A stretch of 64,000 nucleotides of DNA from Exiguobacterium chiriqhucha RW-2. GTDB taxonomy: Bacteria > Bacillota > Bacilli > Exiguobacteriales > Exiguobacteriaceae. Shown here one piece after another: positions 11,627 through 20,649 of the stretch; positions within the stretch are counted from its first letter, which is position 1, and every line of letters starts with the position of its first letter. The notes beneath the pieces are model-generated. The model saw only the letters and a list, made by a program, of their open reading frames with translations, was not told where the DNA came from and searched no databases. Made by a program: the position numbers and the translations under genes. The DNA lies in contig NZ_ATCL01000022.1 of the NCBI RefSeq assembly GCF_000416965.1, positions 1 to 64,000 of the forward strand. Direction: 5' to 3'.

Positions 11627-12487
11627 ATGAGCAAAAAGCTAAAATTAGGATTGTTGGCTGTCATGACCGGCGTCATCATGTTGATGGCTGGCTGTGTCGA
11701 CCCATCGACGATCCAAGGAGAGCCGATTACGGCTGAGACGGAAGGCTTCTGGTCGCAATACTTTGTTTGGCCACTAGCATGGTTGTTGAAAGAAGCGGCT
11801 TACTTAATTGGTGGGACGTGGCAGTACGGTTACTCGATCATCGTCGCGACGATTATCGTCCGCCTCTTGATTTTACCGCTTATGATCAAGCAGACGAAGA
11901 GTATGGGTGCGATGCAAGTGTTGCAGCCGGAAATGCTCAAGCTGCGTGAGAAGTACAGCTCGAAAGACCAAGAGACGCAACGTAAACTGCAAGAAGAAAT
12001 GATGAAAATGTATCAAGAGTACCAAATCAACCCGCTCGCGGGCTGCTTGCCAATCTTGATTCAAATGCCGATTTTGTTCGCGTTCTATGATGCGATCCGT
12101 CGGACACCTGAAATCTTTGAAGCACAGTTCCTCTGGTTCGACCTCGGGGCACCAGATCCAACGTTCATCTTGCCGATTCTGGCAGCGATTTTGACGTTTG
12201 TACAGCAAAAAATCTCAATGGCGGGCCAAGAACAAAACCCACAATTGAAAATGATGCTCTACATCTTCCCAGTGATGATCTTCGTCATGTCGATCACGCT
12301 TCCAGCCGCCCTTTCGATGTACTGGGTCGTCGGTTACATCATCTCGATTATCGTGACGATGGCAATCATGCTCCCGATGCGTGAGAAGATGAAAGTTCAA
12401 GCTGAAGCGAAAATCGCTGCGAAAGAAGCAGAACGTGCCGTACTCGCAGAAGAAGAAAAAAAGGCAAAAAAGAAAAAACGTAAATAA
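11627..12487 (+). CDS. yidC: Membrane protein insertase YidC (SpoIIIJ-type lipoprotein)
   Basis: Inserts membrane proteins alone or with SecYEG. The N-terminus is a lipoprotein signal with lipobox LMAGC (Cys23). Membrane segments follow, with the conserved hydrophilic-groove arginine in IIVRLLILPL, a cytoplasmic coiled-coil hairpin rich in K/E/Q, the NPLAGCLP motif and a basic C-terminal tail ending KKKKRK. It has 286 residues. In Bacillus the next gene is jag (khpB); here it is replaced by a small membrane protein gene. TAGGGGGA precedes the ATG. Confidence 0.96.
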   Translation: MSKKLKLGLLAVMTGVIMLMAGCVDPSTIQGEPITAETEGFWSQYFVWPLAWLLKEAAYLIGGTWQYGYSIIVATIIVRLLILPLMIKQTKSMGAMQVLQPEMLKLREKYSSKDQETQRKLQEEMMKMYQEYQINPLAGCLPILIQMPILFAFYDAIRRTPEIFEAQFLWFDLGAPDPTFILPILAAILTFVQQKISMAGQEQNPQLKMMLYIFPVMIFVMSITLPAALSMYWVVGYIISIIVTMAIMLPMREKMKVQAEAKIAAKEAERAVLAEEEKKAKKKKRK

Positions 12488-12492
12488 ACGCT

Positions 12493-12526
12493 AAGGCTGT
12501 GGATAACCAATCCACAGCCTTTTTTG
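12493..12526 (+). terminator. yidC terminator containing a DnaA box
   Basis: AAGGCTGTGGA (12493-12503) pairs with TCCACAGCCTT (12511-12521), followed by a T-run. Positions 12498-12506 are a perfect DnaA box, so the stem and the box share the same bases. Confidence 0.88.
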
Positions 12527-12607
12527 TCGTTCGGGATAGATCAACCTTAAATCCGGGAATAAACAAAGCAGTGGTCGAAATCGTCGAATCAGAAAGGGGT
12601 CTTTCAT

Positions 12608-13149
12608 ATGGAGACGCTCATCAAACGGTTGGAACGGTCGACGTTCATTCAAGCGGCGCTTTACGTGGTAATCGGGTTACTCATCATCTTGTATCCGCGC
12701 ATCTTTTTTGATGCGATCGTCTATTTGGTTGCGGCTTACTTTGCCATCATCGGTCTCGTCGCCATCATTCAAGGGTTGCGGCACAAACGGGACGGGCTCC
12801 CAGCCGGTTTTTTATGGGAATCATCTATTTATTGATCGCGTTAATCGTCTTTTTCTTCGCTGAAACGTTGGCAAGTCTGCTCCCGATTTTTATCGGCGCC
12901 TTATTCTTGTTTGGTGGCATCATCCGGTTGATTCAAGCCGTCGGATTTCGCCGGACCATCGCCAATCGGTGGATGTACTTCATGCTCAGCAGTCTATTGT
13001 GGATTGGGATTGGCCTACTCATGTTGGCGAACCCGTTTGACAGCCTGCTCGTTTTGTTCCAATTGTTCGGCGGTTTTCTCATCGCCGTCGGGGTGATCGA
13101 ATGGGTGCTCTATTTCACACTCCGCTCCTCGAGACGCCAGCAAGCATAA
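12608..13149 (+). pseudogene. DUF308/HdeD-like membrane protein split by a -1 frameshift
   Basis: Two overlapping frames together make one DUF308-type protein of about 180 residues with five or six membrane segments. Frame one (12608-12835) starts after GAAAGGGG with METLIKRLERSTF and stops early. Frame two (12814-13149) continues with MGIIYLLIALIVFF to the natural end. The junction is T-TTT-TTA (12808-12814) in the zero frame, a classic -1 slippery heptamer; a slip there joins the frames exactly. Alternatives are a lost T in the homopolymer (mutation or sequencing error) or separate translation of frame two from its own ATG. Function of the family is unclear. Confidence 0.7.
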
Positions 13150-13152
13150 ACG

Positions 13153-13182
13153 AAAGCCGCTCACATTAGGAGCGGCTTTTTT
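13153..13182. terminator. Bidirectional terminator between convergent genes
   Basis: AAAGCCGCTC (13153-13162) pairs with GAGCGGCTTT (13170-13179), with T-runs on both strands. It serves the DUF308 gene on the plus strand; on the minus strand the stem overlaps the stop region of the nucleotidyltransferase. Confidence 0.85.
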
Positions 13183-13918
13183 CACGGATGACGAGTCGGT
13201 CGAAAAACGGACGAATCACTTCGAACGCAACGGTCGTCTCGAAGAAGGGACGCTCGACTTCGAGACGGGAGATATACCATCGAGCGGCTGTCGCATGATG
13301 GTCGGGTGTCAACGCTTCATAAAAGGTCCGGATTTCAATCCGCTGTCGGGCGGCCACGTCTTTCAACCCGAGTGCGGCCCGTTCGGGTTCGTAATGAGCG
13401 GCGAGCACATAGGCGAAATGACTCATGCCTTGCCGAAGCATCTCGACGGCCCAGACATCGTTGCCGCGGTCACGGGCTTTCATATATTGGAAAAAGAACC
13501 AAATCGCATCAAACACGTGTCCGCTTAAGTCTTCATCCGACAAGGTGAGCGAACTCGAGTGATGTTGCAGTCGATGTTCCGGATCATACAGCACCGTGAT
13601 TGTGTCTTGATGGTTCAACGTGTCCGCCGTCACCGTGAAGAAGTCGAGATGCAAGAAATCATCATAGACGACGATCAGTTGCGGGGCTACGATATCGATT
13701 TCGTCCTCGAGTAGAATCGGGCGATATGTGGCCAGATGGTCGCGGCGGCGCGACAAGAACTCATTCAGGCTGTCAGGGGCGACCATGACGTACAAGTCGA
13801 CATCGGAATGTTCGTCCGCTTCACCACGCCCGAACGATCCTTTCAAGAAAATGGCCTGCACGTCCGTATCGGAGATGAGGCTGGTAGTCAATGTGGCGAT
13901 GGCATCTTGCTGTCGCAT
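13166..13918 (-). CDS. Nucleotidyltransferase-fold protein
   Basis: A 250-residue protein with the polymerase-beta-like nucleotidyltransferase motif GSFGRG followed by SDVDLYV (about residues 27-43), and a third acidic strand LDFF near residue 92. The helical C-terminal half resembles aminoglycoside adenylyltransferase-type or related proteins. Substrate cannot be told from sequence; resistance function is not implied. It is on the lagging strand, between the yidC and mnmE blocks, so it is an insertion relative to the Bacillus gene order. GGAGG precedes the ATG. Confidence 0.7.
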   Translation of the reverse strand: MRQQDAIATLTTSLISDTDVQAIFLKGSFGRGEADEHSDVDLYVMVAPDSLNEFLSRRRDHLATYRPILLEDEIDIVAPQLIVVYDDFLHLDFFTVTADTLNHQDTITVLYDPEHRLQHHSSSLTLSDEDLSGHVFDAIWFFFQYMKARDRGNDVWAVEMLRQGMSHFAYVLAAHYEPERAALGLKDVAARQRIEIRTFYEALTPDHHATAARWYISRLEVERPFFETTVAFEVIRPFFDRLVIREKSRS

Positions 13919-14088
13919 TTTATCACGTCCTCCATGGAAATATATTCCTTTATTGTACTAAAGTAATTCCTTAAAATGCAACCGTTGCTCGAGAGGTCGG
14001 ACTCTTTCGTTCGAGACAAATATCGTGTATAGTAGGTGCGTTATGCATAAGATAGAGGAAGTAGTAAGAAGTATGGGAGGGAAAGATG

Positions 14089-15468
14089 ATGCTAGAGTTT
14101 GACACGATTACGGCGATTTCGACGCCGATGGGTGAAGGGGCAATCGGAATCGTCCGCTTGTCCGGTGACCGCGCCGTCGAGACGGTGGGCCGTGTGTTTT
14201 CTGGAAAAGATTTGACGAAAGTGGAGTCACATACGATCCATTACGGAAAATTGAAACGTCCTGGCACGGACGAGGTCGTCGATGAAGTCATGGTGAGCAT
14301 CATGCGCGCACCGAAGACGTTCACGCGAGAAGACGTCGTCGAAATCAATTGCCATGGAGGAATCGTCGCGGTCAATCGTGTCCTCGAACTGATTCTTGAA
14401 CAACCGGACATCCGCTTGGCAGAACCGGGCGAGTTCACGAAACGCGCCTTTTTGAATGGACGGATCGATTTGTCGCAAGCCGAGGCCGTCATGGATTTGA
14501 TTCGTGCCAAAACGGATCGGGCTATGAACGTCGCCATGTCACAAATGGAAGGACGTTTGTCACGGCTCGTCCGCGAGTTGCGTCAATTGTTGCTTGAGAC
14601 GATTGCGGCGGTCGAGGTCAATATCGACTATCCGGAATACGACGCCGAAGAGATGACCCAGGCCATCGTCGAAGACAAGGCGGGCGAAGTGAAGCGCGTG
14701 CTCGAGCAGCTACTTGAGACGGCGCGACAAGGCAAGATTTTACGAGAAGGGCTCGCGACAGCGATTATCGGTCGACCCAACGTCGGCAAGTCATCGCTCA
14801 TGAACACGCTCGTACAAGAGACGAAAGCGATCGTCACGGAAATCGCAGGAACGACGCGCGATACGATTGAAGAGTATGTGAACGTCAAAGGCGTTCCGCT
14901 CAAATTGATTGATACGGCAGGGATTCGGGAGACGGAAGATATCGTCGAGCGGATCGGTGTCGAGAAATCGCGCAAGGCGCTCGCCGGGGCGGACTTGATT
15001 TTGCTCGTCTTGAACGGGCACGAAGGTCTGACTGTCGAGGATGAGGCCTTGTTTGAGGCGATTGCTGGTATGAATGCCATCATCATCATCAATAAGACGG
15101 ACTTGCCACAAAGTATGGATTCTTCTAAGCTGGAGAAACTAGCGGCAGGTCGCCCGATTGTGGCGACGTCTCTCTTATTAGAAGAGGGAATCGATGCATT
15201 GGAGAAGGCGATCTCGAACTTGTTCTTCGCCAAAGGCGTCGAATCACAGGATATGACATATATCTCGAACGCACGACACATTCAGCTCATCAAACGGACG
15301 ATCGAACAAATCGATGAGGCGCTCGGAAGCGCCGCCATGAATTTGCCGATTGATATGGTCCAAATCGATTTACGACGGGCGTGGGATACGCTCGGCGAAA
15401 TCAACGGGGACACCGTTCAAGAAAGTTTGATTGATCAACTCTTTTCACAGTTTTGTCTTGGGAAATAA
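14089..15468 (+). CDS. mnmE: tRNA modification GTPase MnmE
   Basis: With MnmG it makes the 5-carboxymethylaminomethyl group on wobble uridine 34 of certain tRNAs. The N-terminal folate-binding domain is followed by the TrmE G domain inserted in a helical domain: G1 [10 protein letters not shown]2 GTTRDT, G3 DTAG, G4 NKTD. The C-terminal FCLGK gives the catalytic cysteine motif. The second of two adjacent ATGs was chosen because it lies 7 nt after GGGAGGG. It has 459 residues and is followed 15 nt later by mnmG. Confidence 0.97.
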   Translation: MLEFDTITAISTPMGEGAIGIVRLSGDRAVETVGRVFSGKDLTKVESHTIHYGKLKRPGTDEVVDEVMVSIMRAPKTFTREDVVEINCHGGIVAVNRVLELILEQPDIRLAEPGEFTKRAFLNGRIDLSQAEAVMDLIRAKTDRAMNVAMSQMEGRLSRLVRELRQLLLETIAAVEVNIDYPEYDAEEMTQAIVEDKAGEVKRVLEQLLETARQGKILREGLATAIIGRPNVGKSSLMNTLVQETKAIVTEIAGTTRDTIEEYVNVKGVPLKLIDTAGIRETEDIVERIGVEKSRKALAGADLILLVLNGHEGLTVEDEALFEAIAGMNAIIIINKTDLPQSMDSSKLEKLAAGRPIVATSLLLEEGIDALEKAISNLFFAKGVESQDMTYISNARHIQLIKRTIEQIDEALGSAAMNLPIDMVQIDLRRAWDTLGEINGDTVQESLIDQLFSQFCLGK

Positions 15469-15483
15469 TAAGGAGGAACAACT

Positions 15484-17370
15484 ATGGCTTACACGGCAGG
15501 CGAGTTTGATGTCATCGTCATCGGAGCTGGTCATGCGGGAATCGAGGCCGCGCTGGCTTCGGCGCGCATGGGCGCGAAAACGGCGATGCTCACGATGAAT
15601 CCGGATATGGTCGGATTCATGTACTGCAACCCATCGATCGGTGGTCCCGCGAAAGGGATCGTCGTTCGCGAAATCGATGCCCTTGGCGGCGAAATGGCGA
15701 AGGCGATCGATGCGACGTACATTCAAATGAAGATGCTCAACACATCAAAAGGTCCAGCAGTGCGCGCATTACGGGCGCAAGCGGACAAATTCCAATACCA
15801 AAATCATATGAAGAAAGTGCTTGAAGACGAACCGAACCTATTGCTTCGTCAAGCGCTCGTCGAACGACTTCTCATCGAAGACGGAAAAGTCGCCGGCGTC
15901 GTCACGAATACTGGTTCGGAGTACCGCTCGAAAGCGGTCATCGTCACAACGGGTACGTTCATGCGCGGTCAAATCATTATCGGCGAATTGTCGTATGAGA
16001 GCGGTCCGAACAACCAGATGCCTTCGGTCGAATTGTCGAAGCATTTAGAAGAGCTCGGGCTCGAACTCGTTCGTTTCAAAACGGGGACACCGCCACGCAT
16101 CGACGGCAAGACGATTGATTACTCGAAGACGGAGATTCAACCAGGGGACGACAATCCGTCGCTCTTCTCCTACACATCGAAAGACCTCGACCCGATCGAG
16201 CAAATCCCGTGCTGGCTCACCTACACGAGCGAGCGGACGCACCAATTGATTGATGAGAACTTGCATCGTTCGCCAATGTACTCAGGTGCCATCAAAGGGA
16301 CGGGCCCGCGTTACTGCCCATCGATTGAAGATAAAGTCGTCCGGTTCAACGATAAACCGCGTCACCAAATCTTCCTCGAGCCAGAAGGTCGCGACACGGA
16401 AGAAATTTACGTGCAAGGCTTCTCGACGAGTATGCCGGAAGACGTTCAGCATCAAATGCTCCGGACGATTCCAGGGCTTGAGAACTCAGAGATGATGCGC
16501 CCTGGATACGCGATTGAGTACGATGCAGTCGTACCGACGCAACTTTGGCCGACACTCGAGACGAAGACGGTTGGCGGATTGTTCACGGCAGGTCAAATCA
16601 ATGGGACGAGCGGCTATGAAGAAGCGGCCGGACAAGGCATCATGGCCGGAATCAACGCCGCATGCCAAGTGCTCGGCAAAGAGCCGGTCATCTTGGACCG
16701 CTCACAGGCGTATATCGGCGTCTTGATTGATGATCTCGTGACCAAAGGGACGAACGAGCCATACCGTCTGCTCACATCCCGCGCCGAGTATCGGTTGCTT
16801 TTGCGCCACGACAATGCGGACCTTCGTTTGAGCGACATCGGCCACGAGGTCGGTCTATTGTCACCAGAGCGTCATGCCCACCTTGAAGACAAACGAGTCG
16901 CCATCGCGGCAGAAGTGAAGCGTCTCAACGGACTCGTCATCAAACCGTCCGCTGACGTGAACGCCGTGCTCGAAGAAGTTGGCGCGAACCCGCTCAAAGA
17001 AGCGACGCATGCCAGTATTCTTTTGAAGCGGCCAGAAGTGACGTACGCGACGCTCATGCGCTTTGCACCGGCACCGATCGAAGTGCCGTTTGAAGTGGCG
17101 GAGCAAGTCGAGATTCAAGTGAAATACGAAGGCTACATCTCGAAGCAGCTTGAGCAAGTCGAGAAGATGCGTCGGATGGAAGAAAAACGGATTCCGGAGA
17201 AACTCGATTACGATGCAATCGGTGGTCTTGCGACGGAAGCGAAACAAAAACTAAAACAAGTTCGTCCGCTCTCGATTGGACAAGCGTCACGTATTTCCGG
17301 GGTAAACCCGGCGGACGTTTCGATTCTTCTTGTCTATATCGAGCAAGGACAATACGCGACAGTGGAGTGA
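15484..17370 (+). CDS. mnmG: tRNA uridine modification enzyme MnmG
   Basis: The FAD-dependent partner of MnmE, 628 residues. The dinucleotide-binding motif is [21 protein letters not shown] near the N-terminus; [22 protein letters not shown] and the [11 protein letters not shown] segment, with its conserved cysteine, are family hallmarks. The C-terminal helical domain binds MnmE and tRNA. AAGGAGG precedes the ATG. The stop is 4 nt before the rsmG start, so mnmE-mnmG-rsmG form an operon. Confidence 0.98.
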   Translation: MAYTAGEFDVIVIGAGHAGIEAALASARMGAKTAMLTMNPDMVGFMYCNPSIGGPAKGIVVREIDALGGEMAKAIDATYIQMKMLNTSKGPAVRALRAQADKFQYQNHMKKVLEDEPNLLLRQALVERLLIEDGKVAGVVTNTGSEYRSKAVIVTTGTFMRGQIIIGELSYESGPNNQMPSVELSKHLEELGLELVRFKTGTPPRIDGKTIDYSKTEIQPGDDNPSLFSYTSKDLDPIEQIPCWLTYTSERTHQLIDENLHRSPMYSGAIKGTGPRYCPSIEDKVVRFNDKPRHQIFLEPEGRDTEEIYVQGFSTSMPEDVQHQMLRTIPGLENSEMMRPGYAIEYDAVVPTQLWPTLETKTVGGLFTAGQINGTSGYEEAAGQGIMAGINAACQVLGKEPVILDRSQAYIGVLIDDLVTKGTNEPYRLLTSRAEYRLLLRHDNADLRLSDIGHEVGLLSPERHAHLEDKRVAIAAEVKRLNGLVIKPSADVNAVLEEVGANPLKEATHASILLKRPEVTYATLMRFAPAPIEVPFEVAEQVEIQVKYEGYISKQLEQVEKMRRMEEKRIPEKLDYDAIGGLATEAKQKLKQVRPLSIGQASRISGVNPADVSILLVYIEQGQYATVE

Positions 17371-17374
17371 AACG

Positions 17375-18091
17375 ATGAACCAATCCCAATTTATTGAGGC
17401 GCTGCAGGCAGAAGGGTTTGAATTGAGCGAGAAACAACTCGCTCAGTTCGAACTGTATTTCGAGATGCTCGTCGAGTGGAATGAGAAGATGAATTTGACG
17501 GCGATCACGGACAAGGAAGAAGTGTATTTGAAGCATTTCTATGACTCGCTCAGTGCGGCGTTCCATTTCGACTTCGCAAACGTGGATACCGTATGTGATG
17601 TCGGTGCCGGGGCTGGATTCCCGAGTTTGCCGCTCAAAATTCTATTCCCGCACCTTCACGTGACGATTATCGACTCGCTTAACAAGCGGATCACGTTCTT
17701 GAACGAACTCGCGCTCGCGCTCGGGTTAGAAGGTGTGGCGTTCCATCACGGACGCGCCGAAGAGTTTGGAAAAAATAAAAAATTTCGTGAGCAATTTGAT
17801 GTCGTAACCGCCCGTGCGGTTGCCCGGATGACGGTGCTCGCCGAGTACTGTTTACCGCTCGCAAAAGTCGGCGGAACGTTCGTAGCGCTCAAAGCAGCGA
17901 AGGTTTCCGACGAGCTTGTCGATGCGAAAAACGCCTTGGCCGTGCTCGGTGGGAAAGTAAAAACGACACACCAGTTCCTATTGCCAGGAGAGATGAGTGA
18001 GCGTAATATCGTAATTGTAGATAAATTACGAAAAACGCCTGGGAAATATCCACGTAAAGCGGGTACCCCAGCGAAAGAGCCGCTAATCTGA
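17375..18091 (+). CDS. rsmG: 16S rRNA m7G527 methyltransferase RsmG
   Basis: Methylates G527 in the 530 loop of 16S rRNA using S-adenosylmethionine. The ATG at 17375 gives 238 residues, matching B. subtilis (239). [13 protein letters not shown] is the family N-terminal motif, [15 protein letters not shown] the SAM-binding motif I, and VTARAV a further conserved block. The longer in-frame reading overlaps mnmG and lacks a ribosome site. A parS site follows 8 nt after the stop. Confidence 0.97.
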   Translation: MNQSQFIEALQAEGFELSEKQLAQFELYFEMLVEWNEKMNLTAITDKEEVYLKHFYDSLSAAFHFDFANVDTVCDVGAGAGFPSLPLKILFPHLHVTIIDSLNKRITFLNELALALGLEGVAFHHGRAEEFGKNKKFREQFDVVTARAVARMTVLAEYCLPLAKVGGTFVALKAAKVSDELVDAKNALAVLGGKVKTTHQFLLPGEMSERNIVIVDKLRKTPGKYPRKAGTPAKEPLI

Positions 18092-18098
18092 GCAATAG

Positions 18099-18114
18099 TG
18101 TTTCACGTGAAACT
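18099..18114. promoter_or_regulatory. parS site, 15 of 16 match
   Basis: TGTTTCACGTGAAACT differs from the parS consensus only at the last base. It lies between rsmG and noc, close to parB. With the site in recF it gives two parS sites within 12 kb flanking oriC. Confidence 0.88.
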
Positions 18115-18117
18115 AAA

Positions 18118-18150
18118 AGCAGATTCCGGTAGTGGAATCTGCTTATTTTT
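18118..18150 (+). terminator. rsmG operon terminator
   Basis: AGCAGATTCC (18118-18127) pairs with GGAATCTGCT (18134-18143), followed by TATTTTT. It closes mnmE-mnmG-rsmG and leaves only about 20 nt before the noc start, so noc would need read-through or a promoter inside this segment. Confidence 0.85.
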
Positions 18151-18170
18151 TACATAGAGGGGTGCCGACG

Positions 18171-19049
18171 TTGAAGAAAACATTTGCTAAACTGTTCGGA
18201 AGTCGTCCAGAAGTGGCGGTTACAGAAATCGCAGAAGTCAAACCGAATGACGCGGTTCAAGACATCGCGTTATCGTTGCTTCTCCCGAACCGTTATCAAC
18301 CGCGTAAAGTATTCGAGCCGGCTAAAATCGAAGAGCTCGCTGTCACAATCGATGAACATGGTCTCCTGCAGCCAATCGTCGTCCGAAAAGCAGAAGAGGG
18401 ACGCTACGAGATTATCGCTGGGGAACGCCGCTTCCGCGCCGTTAAATCGCTCGGCTGGTCGGTCATTCCGGCCATCGTCCGGGAGATGGATGACGATACG
18501 ACTGCCGCTCTGGCATTGATTGAGAACTTGCAGCGCGAACAGCTCAGTCCGATTGAGGAAGCGGAGGCGTACGATCGTCTGCTCGCCATGAAAGGTCTGA
18601 CACAAGACGCGCTCGCGAAGAGTCTCGGCAAGAGTCAGTCGACGATTGCCAATAAACTACGCCTGTTGAAATTGCCGAACGACGTCAAGCAATGTTTGCG
18701 CGACCGCCAAATCAATGAACGTCACGCTCGGGCGCTTTTGCCGCTCAAAGAGGAAGGACTCCAGCTCCAAGTACTCATGGAGATTATAGAGCAGGACTTT
18801 AACGTCAAAGAGACGGAAGAACGCGTCGCCTTCTTGACGACACCGATTGAAGAAGAGAAGCGGAAACCGAAAAAGCAACGCCGTCGGACGAAAAGTTTCG
18901 CACGTGACACGCGAATCGCCCTCAATACGATCCGGGACTCGGTCAGTTTGATCGGAAAGACCGGGATTGAAGTCCAGACCGAGGAAGTCGAAGAAGACGA
19001 ATTTGTTGAAATTCGAATTCGAATCCCGAAAGCACGGCCACAAAAGTGA
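18171..19049 (+). CDS. noc: Nucleoid occlusion protein Noc
   Basis: A ParB paralogue that binds Noc sites and blocks division over the nucleoid. A TTG start at 18171, 6 nt after AGAGGGG, gives 292 residues beginning MKKTFAKLFGS, the amphipathic helix that anchors Noc to the membrane. The CTP-binding motifs are GERRFRA and ENLQRE; the helix-turn-helix is LAKSLGKSQSTIANKLRLL; a basic linker and C-terminal dimer domain follow. Noc rather than ParB is chosen for the N-terminal helix, its place after rsmG, and the second ParB-family gene downstream. Confidence 0.94.
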   Translation: MKKTFAKLFGSRPEVAVTEIAEVKPNDAVQDIALSLLLPNRYQPRKVFEPAKIEELAVTIDEHGLLQPIVVRKAEEGRYEIIAGERRFRAVKSLGWSVIPAIVREMDDDTTAALALIENLQREQLSPIEEAEAYDRLLAMKGLTQDALAKSLGKSQSTIANKLRLLKLPNDVKQCLRDRQINERHARALLPLKEEGLQLQVLMEIIEQDFNVKETEERVAFLTTPIEEEKRKPKKQRRRTKSFARDTRIALNTIRDSVSLIGKTGIEVQTEEVEEDEFVEIRIRIPKARPQK

Positions 19050-19065
19050 GCCTGTGCTTTTTTTA
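19029..19065 (+). terminator. noc terminator
   Basis: AAAGCACGGC pairs imperfectly (one bulge) with GCCTGTGCTTT, followed by T residues. The stem overlaps the noc stop codon. In Bacillus soj follows noc here; instead only 49 nt separate noc from parB. Confidence 0.6.
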
Positions 19066-19098
19066 TAGCTATCAGTCAGAAGGAATGGAGGAATCATG

Positions 19099-19881
19099 AT
19101 GGAACGGTTACCGGTTAAACACATTCGTCCCAACCCGAACCAGCCCCGTAAGCAGTTCGAACCAGAAAAGCTAGACGAGCTCAGGCAATCGATTGAACGT
19201 TATGGTGTGTTGCAACCAATCGTCGTCCGTAAAGCGAGTGGGTTTTATGAAATCATCGCCGGCGAGCGTCGGTTTCAGGCTGCTCAATTGGCCGGCAAGA
19301 CGGATATCCCGGCATTGATTGTCACGGCCGACTCGGACCGCGTCATGGAACTCGCCTTGATTGAGAATATTCAACGTGCCGACTTGAACGCGATCGAAGA
19401 GGCGCTCGCCTACGAACAGTTGATGCAAACGCTCGGATTGACCCAGCAACAACTGGCCGAACGCGTCGGCAAGAGTCGGAGCCATGTGACGAACAGCCTG
19501 AGACTGCTTCGGTTACCGAGTGCGGTCCAGCATGCGGTCATGGTCGGTGAGTTGACGATGGGCCACGCCCGGGCCATCACCGGCATGAAATCGGTTCAGG
19601 CGATGGAACAGATTGCCCGTCGCGTCATCGCCGAGCAATGGACGGTCCGCCGACTCGAGCGCTATTTACAAAAAGAGCGCATTGAAAAAAAGACGCTCAA
19701 ACGCTCGGACGCCGACGTGGAAGCCGTCGAGGCGGTGCTAGCGGAACGTCTTCAAATGGATGTATCGATTCGCCCGCGTCGAAAAGGGGGCGTCCTCGAG
19801 CTGAAGTATTTCTCGCAAGACGATTTGGAACATCTATTGACGTTGTTATCGCCTCAAGATTTCGATTCGTCACGAGACTGA
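19099..19881 (+). CDS. parB: Chromosome partitioning protein ParB (Spo0J) without ParA-contact peptide
   Basis: The CTP-dependent DNA clamp that loads at parS and recruits condensin. It has 260 residues, against 282 for B. subtilis Spo0J. Motifs: RPNPNQPRKQF, GERRFQA and ENIQRADL (CTP binding), GKSRSHVTNSLRLL (helix-turn-helix), and a C-terminal dimer domain ending DDLEHLLTLLSP. The N-terminal lysine-rich peptide MAKGLGKGINALF, which stimulates Soj, is absent: the protein starts directly at the LPVKHIRPNPNQPR strand. No start codon upstream would restore it. The start used is the second ATG, 7 nt after GGAGG. No soj gene lies upstream or downstream. Confidence 0.95.
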   Translation: MERLPVKHIRPNPNQPRKQFEPEKLDELRQSIERYGVLQPIVVRKASGFYEIIAGERRFQAAQLAGKTDIPALIVTADSDRVMELALIENIQRADLNAIEEALAYEQLMQTLGLTQQQLAERVGKSRSHVTNSLRLLRLPSAVQHAVMVGELTMGHARAITGMKSVQAMEQIARRVIAEQWTVRRLERYLQKERIEKKTLKRSDADVEAVEAVLAERLQMDVSIRPRRKGGVLELKYFSQDDLEHLLTLLSPQDFDSSRD

Positions 19882-20480
19882 CGAAGTCGGGTGATGGCCG
19901 CCTCTTCTTGATGGAGCCGCCCGATGCGTGAGTCGAACTCGACGAACCCGTCGGTGATGAAACGGGCCAGCTCATAGACGAGGTGGAGGCGCGTGTTTTG
20001 CAAAATCATCATTTCCATGAAGCCACTTACGTTGACGACGGCTTTAATGTTGTATTCGCCGACCGAAGGGAGTTCTTTTTGAACACCGGCACCTGGGGCG
20101 AGCGGTCCTTCTGAGAAGAAGATATAACCGACACTCGACAAGCGACCGAGGCAAGCGTCGATGGCGATGATGAGGGGGCGATGGAACCGTGTCTGAATCT
20201 CATGGAGCGTCTCGACAAGGTTCAGCGCATGGACCGGTTTTGTCAACGTGCCGTACACATGGATATTGCGGACAAAGCGCTCCTCAAGGAACGTGCCGAC
20301 GAGCGGTCCGAGCGAGTCACCGGTGGAACGGTCGGAGCCGATACAAACGAGGACAATCGGACGATGCGTCTCCTTTGCCAACTGATCATGCAGTTGATCG
20401 GCAAAGAGCTTGGATCCACTCCGTTCGGTATGTTCGATGAAAAAAGAGTATGGTTTATGAGGTTTTAGGCGAAACGGCAT
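19854..20480 (-). CDS. yyaC: YyaC-type protein (DUF1256, spore protease-like)
   Basis: A 208-residue protein of the YyaC family, whose members sit next to parB in Bacilli. The family is related in fold to the germination protease Gpr but its role is uncertain. The core motifs are PIVLVCIGSDRSTGDSLGPLVG, IIAIDACLGR and GEYNIKAVVNVSGFMEM. The start at 20480 was preferred because AGAGAGG lies 9 nt upstream; an ATG three codons earlier is possible. It converges on parB and the two coding ends overlap by 28 bp. Confidence 0.85.
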   Translation of the reverse strand: MPFRLKPHKPYSFFIEHTERSGSKLFADQLHDQLAKETHRPIVLVCIGSDRSTGDSLGPLVGTFLEERFVRNIHVYGTLTKPVHALNLVETLHEIQTRFHRPLIIAIDACLGRLSSVGYIFFSEGPLAPGAGVQKELPSVGEYNIKAVVNVSGFMEMMILQNTRLHLVYELARFITDGFVEFDSRIGRLHQEEAAITRLRQSRDESKS

Positions 20481-20649
20481 GAATCTCATCCTCTCTTCTA
20501 AGCTGCCTGCGTCTAGTTGCAATTGCGGAATGAAACCGTATTATCCCATTCCCGGAACACCAAAACTTATAACGTCCGGATGTAGGGTTTGAGAAAAGTC
20601 GTTAATTATGGTTTGATGGGTTAGAATCTATAACGCTAGAGGTGACAAC

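Noticed and set aside
13166-13918. Calling the nucleotidyltransferase an aminoglycoside-resistance gene
   Set aside because: Only the generic nucleotidyltransferase motif is visible; fold-level similarity does not establish a drug substrate.
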